Assembly: GCA_902802305.1 (NCBI GenBank)
Contig: CADCLG010000009.1
Location: 1 to 64,000 of the forward strand
Length of the DNA stretch: 64,000 nt
Source of the DNA: an uncultured Spirochaetaceae bacterium
Lineage (GTDB): Bacteria; Spirochaetota; Spirochaetia; Treponematales; Treponemataceae
Direction: 5' to 3'
The notes under the pieces are model-generated. The model did no database searches. It saw only the letters and a program-made list of their open reading frames with translations, and was not told the origin of the DNA. Of the stretch, positions 52,097 through 60,217 are shown one piece after another; within the stretch, counting starts at the first letter, position 1; every line of letters starts with the position of its first letter. The translations under genes and the position numbers were made by a program.

Positions 52097-52690
52097 ATGG
52101 CAACAAGAAGAAGTCCTAGATTCAAAGAATGTAGAAGACTTGGTGTAAACGTATGTGGTCACCCGAAGGCATTGGATAGAGCTAATAGCCCGGCCTTCAA
52201 AAAAACACACAAACCTTCAGAATATGGCTTACAGCTTATTGAAAAACAGAAGGTACGTGCTTATTACAACATCCTGGAAAAACAGCTTGTTCGTTATTAT
52301 GAAAACGCTGTTAAGAGAAACGGAAATACTGGTGAGGAACTTTTAATCTCATTGGAAAGCAGACTTGATAACTTAGTTTATCGTATGGGTTTTGCTAATT
52401 CTATCCGTATGGCTCGCCAGATGGTAAGTCATGGACACATGTTGGTAAATGGAAAGAGAATTAACATTCCTTCTTTCAATGTAAAAGTAGGTTCAACAAT
52501 TCAGCTTTGTGAAAAAGCACGCAAGAGTGAACAGTTCAAAAAATGTTTCTTGAGCGACAACAAAGCATCTCTTCCATACATCACTAGAGACGAAGAAAAC
52601 TTTAGTGGTACTTACACTGCACTCCCAACACGTGCAGAAATCCCAGTATTTGTAAAAGAACAGTTAATAGTTGAGTTCTATTCTAAATAA
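52097..52690 (+). CDS. rpsD: 30S ribosomal protein S4
   Basis: Binds 16S rRNA and nucleates assembly of the small subunit body. The 197 residues have the S4 N-terminal domain (RRSPRFKECRRLGVNV) and the S4 RNA-binding domain (ESRLDNLVYRMGFANSIRMARQMVSHGHMLVNGKRINIPS). AAGGAG precedes the ATG. It is not in the usual rpsM-rpsK-rpoA cluster here, which is a known arrangement in several phyla. A strong terminator follows. As an essential gene, it argues that this replicon is chromosomal or a chromid. Confidence 0.97.
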   Translation: MATRRSPRFKECRRLGVNVCGHPKALDRANSPAFKKTHKPSEYGLQLIEKQKVRAYYNILEKQLVRYYENAVKRNGNTGEELLISLESRLDNLVYRMGFANSIRMARQMVSHGHMLVNGKRINIPSFNVKVGSTIQLCEKARKSEQFKKCFLSDNKASLPYITRDEENFSGTYTALPTRAEIPVFVKEQLIVEFYSK

Positions 52691-52715
52691 TTAATTATCT
52701 TATTCAAATTACTGA

Positions 52716-52757
52716 AAAACTGTCTGTCAGGCTCTGGCTTTACAGACAGTTTTTTTT
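52716..52757 (+). terminator. rpsD terminator
   Basis: AAAACTGTCTGT, a 14-base loop and ACAGACAGTTTT form a twelve-pair stem followed by a run of T, 25 bp after the rpsD stop. Confidence 0.9.
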
Positions 52758-52783
52758 ATGTCCAAATGATTCCGAGTTGTTGA

Positions 52784-52827
52784 GATAGATAATGATTCAG
52801 GGATAGATGATAGATAGATGATGATTC
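52784..52827 (+). repeat. Direct repeats upstream of the aromatic operon promoter
   Basis: GATAGATAATGATTC (52784-52798) and GATAGATGATGATTC (52813-52827) match at 14 of 15 positions, 29 bp apart, ending two bases before the -35 box. They may bind an activator or regulator. Confidence 0.45.
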
Positions 52828-52829
52828 TA

Positions 52830-52857
52830 TTGACAAAAACGCTAAAATATAGATAAT
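52830..52857 (+). promoter_or_regulatory. Promoter of the aromatic amino-acid operon
   Basis: A perfect -35 TTGACA (52830-52835) and -10 GATAAT (52852-52857) are spaced by 16 bp, giving a start near 52864, about 40 bases before the leader peptide ATG. Confidence 0.75.
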
Positions 52858-52905
52858 TATTTCTAGTCGGTTTTATCAAAAAAAAACCTTTTGCTTGGAT
52901 GTAAA

Positions 52906-53031
52906 ATGATTTCTATAAATATTTTTACTAACAAACGTAAACCTTTCTCCCTTGTTGCAAGTTTCTTTGCAGGCTTTTATTCATTTTATTATTATTACTT
53001 TCGCAACAAACTTCATTCCGATAAGGCGTAG
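52906..53031 (+). CDS. Phe/Tyr-rich leader peptide of the aromatic operon
   Basis: A 41-codon open frame ending TAG at 53029-53031. It holds seven Phe and five Tyr; residues 20-32 read FFAGFYSFYYYYF, ten aromatic residues out of 13. It lies between a strong promoter and an intrinsic terminator directly upstream of pheA, exactly like leader peptides of ribosome-mediated attenuators (E. coli pheL). Starved of charged tRNA-Phe or tRNA-Tyr, a ribosome would stall on these codons and let transcription continue. The ribosome site (GGATG) is weak. No protein function is expected. Confidence 0.85.
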   Translation: MISINIFTNKRKPFSLVASFFAGFYSFYYYYFRNKLHSDKA

Positions 53032-53095
53032 AAAGTTATGTAGGTTATGTAACAGAAACGGTTCTATTCTTTATCGGATAGAGCCGTTTTTTTTT
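53018..53095 (+). terminator. Attenuator terminator of the aromatic operon
   Basis: ACGGTTCTAT (53058-53067) and ATAGAGCCGT (53078-53087) form a ten-pair stem with one G-T pair, followed by nine T. It lies 32 bp before pheA. TCCGATAAGG at 53017-53026, in the end of the leader peptide, can pair with CTTTATCGGA around the terminator loop (53069-53078), a possible competing structure. Confidence 0.85.
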
Positions 53096-53126
53096 AGGCA
53101 GATTTTTAGAAAATATTGGAGGATAT

Positions 53127-54221
53127 ATGACAGAATTGGAAAAAGCCAGAAACGATATCAACGAAATAGACCGTCAGATGGCTGCTCTTTTTGAAAAGCG
53201 AATGCAGGCTGCGTCAGAAGTTGCTGCTTATAAAAAGCAGAATGGAATGCAAATCTTTGATGCTGTCCGCGAAAAAAATCTTCTGGAAAAAAATGTCTTA
53301 TTAATTCATAATCCAGAACTTCAGTCATACTATCTTCAATATCAGCAGGGCTTGATGGATGTTTCAAAACGTTATCAGCACAAGCTTCTGGAAGGAACAC
53401 GTATTGCTTACAGCGGAATTGAAGGTGCCTTTGCAAATATTGCTGCCAAAAAAATCTTCCCAGATGGAACCCTCCTTTCCTATCCTGATTTCAAATCTGC
53501 TTATGATGCTGTAGAAAAAGGTGAATGTGATTTGGCTGTTCTTCCAATAGAAAATAGTTTTGCCGGTGAAGTTGGACAGGTTACCGATTTAATGTTCCGT
53601 GGAAATCTTTTTGTAAATGGCGTTTATTCTCTCCCTATTTCGCAAAATCTTCTTGGTGTAAAGGGCACAACATTTTCAACAATAAAACAGGTTGTAAGTC
53701 ATCAGCAGGCTCTGGATCAGTGTGCGGGCTATATTAAAAATCATGGGTATAAAACAGTTTCTGCAAGTAATACCGCTGTTGCTGCCAAAGAAGTTGCAGA
53801 ATTAAATGATGTGACTGTTGCAGCTATTGCCAGTATTGAAACTGCAAAACTCTACGGTCTTGAGGTTATTGACCACGATATAAATGAAAACCTTACAAAT
53901 ACAACCCGCTTTGCAGTTTTTTCAAAAGTAAAAGAAAATATTATCAATACCGAAAGCATTAGTACCTTTATTATGATGTTTACCGTTCGTAATGAATCTG
54001 GTGCACTTGCAAAAGCAATAAATGCGATTGGTGATAATGGCTTCAACATGCGTGTTTTGCGAAGTCGTCCCTTAAAGGATTTAGCCTGGCAGTATTATTT
54101 TTATGTTGAAGCAGAAGGTGATTATAATTCTGATTCTGGTAAAAAAATGTTGAAGGAGCTTTCTGAACGTTGTGAAATGCTTAAGGTTTTAGGCTCTTAT
54201 TCATTGAATCAAAAAATCTGA
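53127..54221 (+). CDS. pheA: Bifunctional chorismate mutase / prephenate dehydratase
   Basis: Makes phenylpyruvate from chorismate. Residues 1-85 are an AroQ-type chorismate mutase (ARNDINEIDRQMAALFEKRM). Residues about 92-275 are the prephenate dehydratase (IAYSGIEGAFANIAA, IENSFAGEV, and the catalytic NTTRF). Residues about 283-360 are an ACT domain (ESGALAKAINAIG, LRSRPLK) for feedback by Phe. GGAGG precedes the ATG. First structural gene of the aromatic operon, 32 bp after the attenuator, which puts the phenylalanine branch enzyme under direct control of its own product. Confidence 0.95.
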   Translation: MTELEKARNDINEIDRQMAALFEKRMQAASEVAAYKKQNGMQIFDAVREKNLLEKNVLLIHNPELQSYYLQYQQGLMDVSKRYQHKLLEGTRIAYSGIEGAFANIAAKKIFPDGTLLSYPDFKSAYDAVEKGECDLAVLPIENSFAGEVGQVTDLMFRGNLFVNGVYSLPISQNLLGVKGTTFSTIKQVVSHQQALDQCAGYIKNHGYKTVSASNTAVAAKEVAELNDVTVAAIASIETAKLYGLEVIDHDINENLTNTTRFAVFSKVKENIINTESISTFIMMFTVRNESGALAKAINAIGDNGFNMRVLRSRPLKDLAWQYYFYVEAEGDYNSDSGKKMLKELSERCEMLKVLGSYSLNQKI

Positions 54222-54246
54222 TTTAAAAAAGAAGGAAATAGGGAAA

Positions 54247-55296
54247 ATGATTGTACCGGTTAATTTAGGAAAAGATAGTTACGAAGTTGTAATAGAGCGT
54301 GGAGTATTAAATCGTGCAGAAAAAGAAATAAATCTGGATCGTCGGGTTCTTATTATTTCTGATTCTGGTGTGCCTTCTGAATATGCAGAATTGATTGCTT
54401 CAAAATCAAAAAATCCAGTTATAAGTGTATTTGAACCTGGCGAAGACCATAAAAGTCTAGAGACTGTGCAAAAAATGCTTCAGATTATGCTTGATAATAA
54501 TTTTACCCGCAAGGATTGTGTTGTTGCAGTCGGTGGTGGAGTTGTTGGTGATTTAGCCGGATTTACTGCTTCCTGTTATATGCGTGGTGTTGATTTTTAT
54601 AATATTCCAACGACAGTTTTAAGTCAGGTTGATTCCTCGGTTGGTGGAAAAACAGGCGTTAATTTTGGCGGGGTAAAAAATATCGTAGGTGCCTTCTATC
54701 AGCCTAAAAAAGTCCTTATCGATGCAGATGTCCTTAAAAGCTTGCCAAAACGTCAGATTGCAAACGGTTTGTGTGAAGCTCTTAAAATGGCAATGACTTT
54801 TGATAAAGAAACTGTAGAAATCTTCAAAAAGGAAAATCCTTTTGAGCAGGTGGAAGTTTTAATCCAAAAGTCAGTTCAAATCAAAGCCCGCGTTGTAGAA
54901 GAGGATGAAAAAGAAAGTGGACTTAGACGTGTATTGAACTTTGGCCATACTCTTGGACATGGAATAGAACTTAATACTGATGGAAAATTATATCATGGCG
55001 AATGTGTAGCAATCGGAATGCTGCCAATGTGCTCTGACAAAGTTCGCAGTGAACTTCTTCCTTTGATAAAAAAACTTGAGGTTCCTGTCAGCTGTAGTTT
55101 GGATATAGAAAAAGCTTGCCGTTCAATCAGTCATGATAAAAAAGCAGAAAAATCAATAATAAAATGCGTTGTTGTAAATGAAACCGGCACTTTTGAAATG
55201 CAGGATTTTACCGTAGAGCAGCTTAAAGAAAAACTCCAGACAGTTTGTGAAAATGTGATACCTGCTGTTTCCGCTTGTAATACTTGTAATAAATAA
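54247..55296 (+). CDS. aroB: 3-dehydroquinate synthase
   Basis: Second step of the shikimate pathway: DAHP to 3-dehydroquinate, NAD- and metal-dependent. The 349 residues show EPGEDHKSLETVQKM, VAVGGGVVGDLAGFTAS, MRGVDFYNIPTTVLSQVDSSVGGKTGVN and the zinc-binding VLNFGHTLGHGIE, all diagnostic. The last 15 residues are Cys- and Ala-rich (SACNTCNK). AAGGAAA precedes the ATG. It lies 25 bp after pheA and 14 bp before aroC, in the middle of one operon. Confidence 0.96.
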   Translation: MIVPVNLGKDSYEVVIERGVLNRAEKEINLDRRVLIISDSGVPSEYAELIASKSKNPVISVFEPGEDHKSLETVQKMLQIMLDNNFTRKDCVVAVGGGVVGDLAGFTASCYMRGVDFYNIPTTVLSQVDSSVGGKTGVNFGGVKNIVGAFYQPKKVLIDADVLKSLPKRQIANGLCEALKMAMTFDKETVEIFKKENPFEQVEVLIQKSVQIKARVVEEDEKESGLRRVLNFGHTLGHGIELNTDGKLYHGECVAIGMLPMCSDKVRSELLPLIKKLEVPVSCSLDIEKACRSISHDKKAEKSIIKCVVVNETGTFEMQDFTVEQLKEKLQTVCENVIPAVSACNTCNK

Positions 55297-55310
55297 AGGG
55301 AGGAAGAATT

Positions 55311-56408
55311 ATGAAAAACTCAATCGGCGAACATCTTACAGTTACTCTTTTTGGTGAAAGTCACGGCCCTTATATCGGCGTTGTTCTTGATGGACTTGCC
55401 CCTGGAATCCCTGTAGATAAAGCTTTTATAAATCATCAGCTGGATTTACGCAGACCAAAAGGAAAAATCTCAACTTCCCGCGTAGAAAAGGATGAATATA
55501 TTTTTGCCAGCGGAGTTTTTAATGATTTTACAACAGGAACTCCCCTTACAATTCTTATTCCAAATCAGGTTCAACACAGCAAAGATTATGAAAAAACAGC
55601 AATGCTCCCACGTCCTGGACATGCAGATTACACGGCAGAAGTAAAGTATCACGGTTTTCAGGATTACAGAGGCGGCGGACATTTTAGCGGTAGACTTACA
55701 GCGGCAATAGTAGCTGCTGGAGGAATAGTGATTCCAGAACTTGCAAAAAAGAATATAAAAATCGGCACTCATATTCAGATGCTTGGCGGAATAAAAGATC
55801 GCGATTTTGAAGATTACGAAAAAGACATTCAGACTTTGTCCCAAACAGATTTTGCAGTCTTGGATGAGCAGAAAGCCGCAGAAATGAAGGCCCTTGCAGA
55901 AAAAGTTGCCAGCGATGGTGACAGCGTCGGTGGAGTTCTGGAAACTGTAATCACAGGGCTTCCTGCTGGTTTGGGTGAACCCTGGTTTGGAACTTTGGAT
56001 GGACTTTTATCCTATGCAATGTTCAGTATTCCGGCAATTAAGGGAGTTCAGTTTGGCGCAGGCTTTGATTTGGTAAATCATTTTGGAAGCGAATATAACG
56101 ATGCCTTTAGAATGGACGGCTCTAAGGTCGTAACTTCAAGCAATAACAACGGCGGTATAAACGGCGGTATTTCAAACGGAATGCCGGTTCTTTTTAGATG
56201 TGCAGTAAAACCAACCCCTTCAATTTACAAAGAGCAGGATACCATCGATATGAAGCAGAAAACAAATGCAAAGCTGCAGATTCAGGGAAGACATGATCCG
56301 GCAATCATCCACCGGGCAAGAATTGTAGTAGACAGCATGGCAGCTCTTGTTATTTATGATGCCTTGGCCGGTCGCTACGGAACGGATTTTTTCGGAGGAA
56401 ATAAATAA
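55311..56408 (+). CDS. aroC: Chorismate synthase
   Basis: Last step to chorismate: EPSP to chorismate with reduced FMN. The 365 residues begin with the family signature GEHLTVTLFGESHGPYIGVVLDG, then RPGHADYTAEVKYHGFQDYRGGGHFSGR, SVGGVLETV and the C-terminal GRHDPAIIHRARIVVDSMAAL. A GGAGG site precedes the ATG, and the stop overlaps the aroEK start (TAATG), indicating translational coupling. No separate flavin reductase gene is beside it. Confidence 0.97.
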   Translation: MKNSIGEHLTVTLFGESHGPYIGVVLDGLAPGIPVDKAFINHQLDLRRPKGKISTSRVEKDEYIFASGVFNDFTTGTPLTILIPNQVQHSKDYEKTAMLPRPGHADYTAEVKYHGFQDYRGGGHFSGRLTAAIVAAGGIVIPELAKKNIKIGTHIQMLGGIKDRDFEDYEKDIQTLSQTDFAVLDEQKAAEMKALAEKVASDGDSVGGVLETVITGLPAGLGEPWFGTLDGLLSYAMFSIPAIKGVQFGAGFDLVNHFGSEYNDAFRMDGSKVVTSSNNNGGINGGISNGMPVLFRCAVKPTPSIYKEQDTIDMKQKTNAKLQIQGRHDPAIIHRARIVVDSMAALVIYDALAGRYGTDFFGGNK

Positions 56409-57658
56409 TGGAATACGGTCTTATCGGCGCAAAATTAGGTCACAGCTATTCAAAAGATATTCACAATCAGATTGGTGATTATAAATATGAACTTAAAGAA
56501 ATTGCTGCAGAAGATATTGATTCCTTTATGAAAATACACGACTTTAAGGGAATAAATGTAACAATTCCTTACAAGCAGACAGTAATTCCTTATCTTGATG
56601 AAATTGATGATGCTGCAAAAGAAATTGGAGCTGTAAATACAATCGTAAATAAAGGTGGAAAACTTTTTGGTTATAATACAGATTTTATCGGTTTAAAAAG
56701 ACTTATTCTTTCTCAAAATATTGAGCTTGCTGATAAGACGGTTTTAATTTTAGGAACTGGCGGAACAAGTAAAACCGCTCGTGCAGTTGCAAAATCCCTC
56801 AAGGCAAAAGAGATTTTAATTGTTAGCCGCAAGAGTGGAGAAGGGGTGATTACTTATGAAGAAGCAGCCAGTAAGTATAAAAATGCTCAGATTATTATAA
56901 ACACAACTCCTTGCGGAATGTTCCCGAATATAAATGATTTTCCAATTGATGTTACAGCCTTTCCTAAGCTCGAAGGTCTTATTGATGTAATTTACAATCC
57001 TCTCAGAACTCAGCTTGTTCTCCGTGCACAGGAGCTTGGAATAAAAGCTTCTGGTGGAATGTACATGCTTGTTCAGCAGGCAATTGCAGCCGCAGAATAT
57101 TTCTTTGACCGCCCGCTTGAGCCTTCAAAAGCCGATGAGATTTTTAATTCTTTACTTGCAGATAAACAGAATATTATTCTGGTGGGAATGCCTGGCTGCG
57201 GAAAATCTACAGTTGGCAAAAAACTTGCAAAGCTGCTGGGAAAAGATTTTTTTGATACAGACGAATTGATTCAGCAGCAGGAAAATATGCATCCTTCTCA
57301 AATAATTACTCAGCGGGGTGAAGAGGCTTTCAGAAATATTGAATCTAAGATTTGCGAAGAAATGGCGGTTAAAACCAATGCTGTAATTTCTACAGGTGGC
57401 GGTGCAATTCTTCGTAAGGAAAATGTAATTCATCTTAAAAATAACGGAATCATTTTCTTTATTGACAGGAAGCTTGAAAATATCTGTCCGACTGGTGACA
57501 GACCGCTTTCTAATTCACGGGAAAAATTGCAGGCAGTTTATGATAAACGCTATCCTATTTATTCTGCCTGCTGCGATTATAAAATTGAATCAGACGAAAA
57601 TATGAATCACACAATAGATAAAATTATAAAATTGTTTGGAGGTAAAAATGAAAATTAA
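56408..57658 (+). CDS. aroE-aroK: Fused shikimate dehydrogenase - shikimate kinase
   Basis: One polypeptide of 416 residues carries two steps. Residues 1-250 are shikimate dehydrogenase: GLIGAKLGHSYSKDIHN, NVTIPYKQTVIPYLDE, GAVNTIVNKGGKLFGYNTDF and an NADP-binding ILGTGGTSKTARAVA. Residues about 254-416 are shikimate kinase: Walker A GMPGCGKSTVGKKLA, FDTDELIQ and STGGGAIL. The start overlaps the aroC stop by one base and the end overlaps aroQ by 11 bp. The reactions are consecutive in the pathway (dehydroshikimate to shikimate to shikimate-3-phosphate), so the fusion may help channelling. Confidence 0.95.
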   Translation: MEYGLIGAKLGHSYSKDIHNQIGDYKYELKEIAAEDIDSFMKIHDFKGINVTIPYKQTVIPYLDEIDDAAKEIGAVNTIVNKGGKLFGYNTDFIGLKRLILSQNIELADKTVLILGTGGTSKTARAVAKSLKAKEILIVSRKSGEGVITYEEAASKYKNAQIIINTTPCGMFPNINDFPIDVTAFPKLEGLIDVIYNPLRTQLVLRAQELGIKASGGMYMLVQQAIAAAEYFFDRPLEPSKADEIFNSLLADKQNIILVGMPGCGKSTVGKKLAKLLGKDFFDTDELIQQQENMHPSQIITQRGEEAFRNIESKICEEMAVKTNAVISTGGGAILRKENVIHLKNNGIIFFIDRKLENICPTGDRPLSNSREKLQAVYDKRYPIYSACCDYKIESDENMNHTIDKIIKLFGGKNEN

Positions 57659-58082
57659 GGTTATAAATGGACCAAACATCAACATGCTGGGAATCCGTGA
57701 GCCTGGAATCTATGGTTCAGAAAATTACGAAACCTTGTGTAACAATATAAAGGATTTTGCTAGAAATAATAATATCGACGTAGAATTGTATCAGTCCAAT
57801 CATGAAGGTGATTTAGTTGATCAAATCCAAGCCTGCTACGGAAAAATTGACGGTATTGTAATAAATCCGGGAGCTTACACTCACACAAGCATTGCAATTC
57901 TGGATGCGGCAAAGGCTGTAAAAATCCCGGTTGTTGAAGTTCATATTTCAAAAGTTGAAGAACGCGAAGATTTCCGTCAGGTAAGTTATATTCGTGCGGC
58001 TTGTGTAAAGACAATCACAGGTCACGGAATTAACGGTTATATAGAAGCAATGCAGTTTCTTTTGGAAAATTACAAAAATTAG
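57648..58082 (+). CDS. aroQ: 3-dehydroquinate dehydratase, type II
   Basis: Third step: 3-dehydroquinate to 3-dehydroshikimate. The 144 residues fit the dodecameric type II family: KVINGPNINMLGIREPGIYGSENYE, SNHEGDLVDQIQ, INPGAYTHTSIAILDA and VEVHISKVEEREDFRQVSYI. The ATG at 57648 has GGAGG just upstream and overlaps the end of aroEK; a TTG four codons earlier overlaps the ribosome site itself and is rejected. It is in the middle of the aromatic operon. Confidence 0.95.
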   Translation: MKIKVINGPNINMLGIREPGIYGSENYETLCNNIKDFARNNNIDVELYQSNHEGDLVDQIQACYGKIDGIVINPGAYTHTSIAILDAAKAVKIPVVEVHISKVEEREDFRQVSYIRAACVKTITGHGINGYIEAMQFLLENYKN

Positions 58083-58103
58083 CAGATAAACAGGAAGATT
58101 AAA

Positions 58104-59306
58104 ATGATAATTAATCCTTCAAAAGCAAAAGGAAAAATGACAGCCCCTCCTTCTAAAAGCATGGCTCACAGACATTTAATTTGTGCAGCTCTGGCTCAGG
58201 GAAAAAGCGTTATTCATAATATAGATTTATCAGAAGATATAAAAGCCACTTTGAGCTGTATTGAGCAACTTGGCGTAAAAAGTGAAATTGCAGGAAGTAC
58301 GATTACAGTTTATGGCAATGAAGTTCTAAAATGTTCAGTTTCTGATAAGAGAATATTTAACTGTAACGAAAGTGGAAGTACTCTGCGCTTTTTTATTCCT
58401 CTTGCAATGCTTAGCGGAAGTAAATCCTTTTTTATCGGCAGCGAAGTTTTAATGACTCGTCCTCTTTCTGTATATGAAGATATCTGCCGCAAACAGAATA
58501 TTCGTTTAGAGCACAAGAATGGAATTGCAATTGAAGGAAAATTAAAAGCTGATGATTTTGTAATTCCTGGAAATATAAGCAGTCAATTTATTACAGGACT
58601 TTTATTTGCTCTTCCTCTTTTAGATAAAGATAGTACAATCACTCTTACAGAATCTGTTGAAAGTCGGCCATATATAAATATGACCTTACAGGTTCAAAAA
58701 GAGTTTGGTATTAGAGCTGAATGGCATGGAGAAAACAAGCTGTATATTCCAGGAAATCAAAAATACAGGTCTACTGACACTTTTGTAGAAGGGGATTATT
58801 CAAATGCAGCTTTTTTTGAAGCCCTTAATACTTTGGGTGGTGAAATTAAAATTGAAGGCTTAAAGCCTGACAGCTTGCAGGGAGATAAAATATATATTCA
58901 GTATTTTGAAGAACTTAAAAAAGGTTTTGCAGCTCTTGATATTTCTGACTGTCCTGATTTGGGACCGGTTCTTTTTACTCTTGCAGCTGCTTTTCATGGT
59001 GGAGAGTTCACAGGAACAAAGCGTTTAAAAATTAAGGAAAGTAATCGCGGCCAGGTTATGTGTGAGGAACTTGCCAAGTTTGGAGTAAAAACTTTGCAGG
59101 AAGAAAACAGAATTATTATTTATGGTGGCGAACTTCATCGTCCAGAGGAAAAAATTTGCGGACATAATGATCACAGAATTGTAATGTCTATGGCGGTTTT
59201 GCTTACAATCACTGGCGGAGAAATTGTAGGCACGGAAGCAGTACGAAAAAGTCTTCCTGATTTTTTTGAAAGAATTAGAAAGCTTGGAATAGATTTTCAG
59301 TATTAA
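58104..59306 (+). CDS. aroA: EPSP synthase (3-phosphoshikimate 1-carboxyvinyltransferase)
   Basis: Sixth step: joins phosphoenolpyruvate to shikimate-3-phosphate. The 400 residues have the N-terminal PPSKSMAHRHLICAALAQG, the NCNESGSTLRFFIPLAM motif, LLFALPLL and the C-terminal HNDHRIVMSMAVLLTI. The family's usual (P)GSKS start is PSKS here, within normal variation. The gene is 21 bp after aroQ with an AGGA site. The sequence reads as intact and functional, without signs of disruption. Confidence 0.95.
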   Translation: MIINPSKAKGKMTAPPSKSMAHRHLICAALAQGKSVIHNIDLSEDIKATLSCIEQLGVKSEIAGSTITVYGNEVLKCSVSDKRIFNCNESGSTLRFFIPLAMLSGSKSFFIGSEVLMTRPLSVYEDICRKQNIRLEHKNGIAIEGKLKADDFVIPGNISSQFITGLLFALPLLDKDSTITLTESVESRPYINMTLQVQKEFGIRAEWHGENKLYIPGNQKYRSTDTFVEGDYSNAAFFEALNTLGGEIKIEGLKPDSLQGDKIYIQYFEELKKGFAALDISDCPDLGPVLFTLAAAFHGGEFTGTKRLKIKESNRGQVMCEELAKFGVKTLQEENRIIIYGGELHRPEEKICGHNDHRIVMSMAVLLTITGGEIVGTEAVRKSLPDFFERIRKLGIDFQY

Positions 59307-59334
59307 ATATAGGTTTTTAAAGGAGAAGATAAAA

Positions 59335-60192
59335 ATGGATTGGATTACAAAACAGAATATTTTGATTGTCGGATTAGGCCTTATGGGCGGAAGTTATGCA
59401 AAAGGACTTAAACGAATCGGATATAATCTGATGGCAATTGATAAAAACTCAGAATCAATACAATACGCTCTGGAAAATGACATTATTGATGAAGGTGATG
59501 ATTTCCCGAATCCAGAACTTATTAAAAAGGCTGATGTAGTTATTTTTGCATTATATCCTCATGTCTTTATTGAATGGATAAAGGAAAATCAAAAATATTT
59601 TCAGTCAGGAATAAAAATCACTGATGTAACTGGTGTAAAAAGCAATATAGTTTATGAGATACAGAATATTCTCCGCGAAGATGTTGAGTTTATTCCAGCT
59701 CATCCAATGGCAGGCCGGGAAGTTTATGGAGTTCAGAATAGCGATGACAGAATCTTCCATAATGCCAACTACATTGTAACTCCAACTTCAAAAAATACAG
59801 TTGAAGCAATTGAATGGTGTAAGGATTTGGGCCGTCTTTTGGGCTTCAGAAAGATTTCTATTCTAACCCCAGAAGAGCATGACCAGATGATTGGTTTTGT
59901 TTCTCAGTTAACACACTGTATTGCAGTTGCATTAATGGACTGCAGCGACAACAGTCATATTGTTGATTATACGGGAGATTCCTTCCGCGATTTAACGAGA
60001 ATTGCAAATATAAATGAAAAAATGTGGAGTGAGCTTTTCTTAATGAATAAAAAGCCCCTGCTTGAGCAGATGGACACTTTTATTAAAGAAATGCAGACTT
60101 TGCGTGATTTGTTAAATAATGAAGATAGAGACGGCTTGTGTGAAAAAATGAAACTTTCTACACAACGACGTTCTTTATTCAATAAAAAATAA
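59335..60192 (+). CDS. tyrA: Prephenate dehydrogenase
   Basis: Tyrosine branch: prephenate to 4-hydroxyphenylpyruvate with NAD(P). The 285 residues show the Rossmann motif LIVGLGLMGGSYAKGLK, VIFALYPHVFIEW, DVTGVKSNIV and the catalytic His in IPAHPMAGREVYG, with SFRDLTRIANINEKMW at the helical dimer domain. There is no ACT or chorismate mutase domain. AGGAG precedes the ATG. Together with pheA it places both terminal branches under the same attenuator. Confidence 0.93.
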   Translation: MDWITKQNILIVGLGLMGGSYAKGLKRIGYNLMAIDKNSESIQYALENDIIDEGDDFPNPELIKKADVVIFALYPHVFIEWIKENQKYFQSGIKITDVTGVKSNIVYEIQNILREDVEFIPAHPMAGREVYGVQNSDDRIFHNANYIVTPTSKNTVEAIEWCKDLGRLLGFRKISILTPEEHDQMIGFVSQLTHCIAVALMDCSDNSHIVDYTGDSFRDLTRIANINEKMWSELFLMNKKPLLEQMDTFIKEMQTLRDLLNNEDRDGLCEKMKLSTQRRSLFNKK

Positions 60193-60217
60193 GGTTATAA
60201 TATGGAGGCAAAATAAA

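Noticed and set aside
52952..53194. 80-codon + strand frame between leader peptide and pheA
   Set aside because: It overlaps both the leader peptide and pheA in another frame and reads through the terminator; the short Phe/Tyr-rich frame is the meaningful one.
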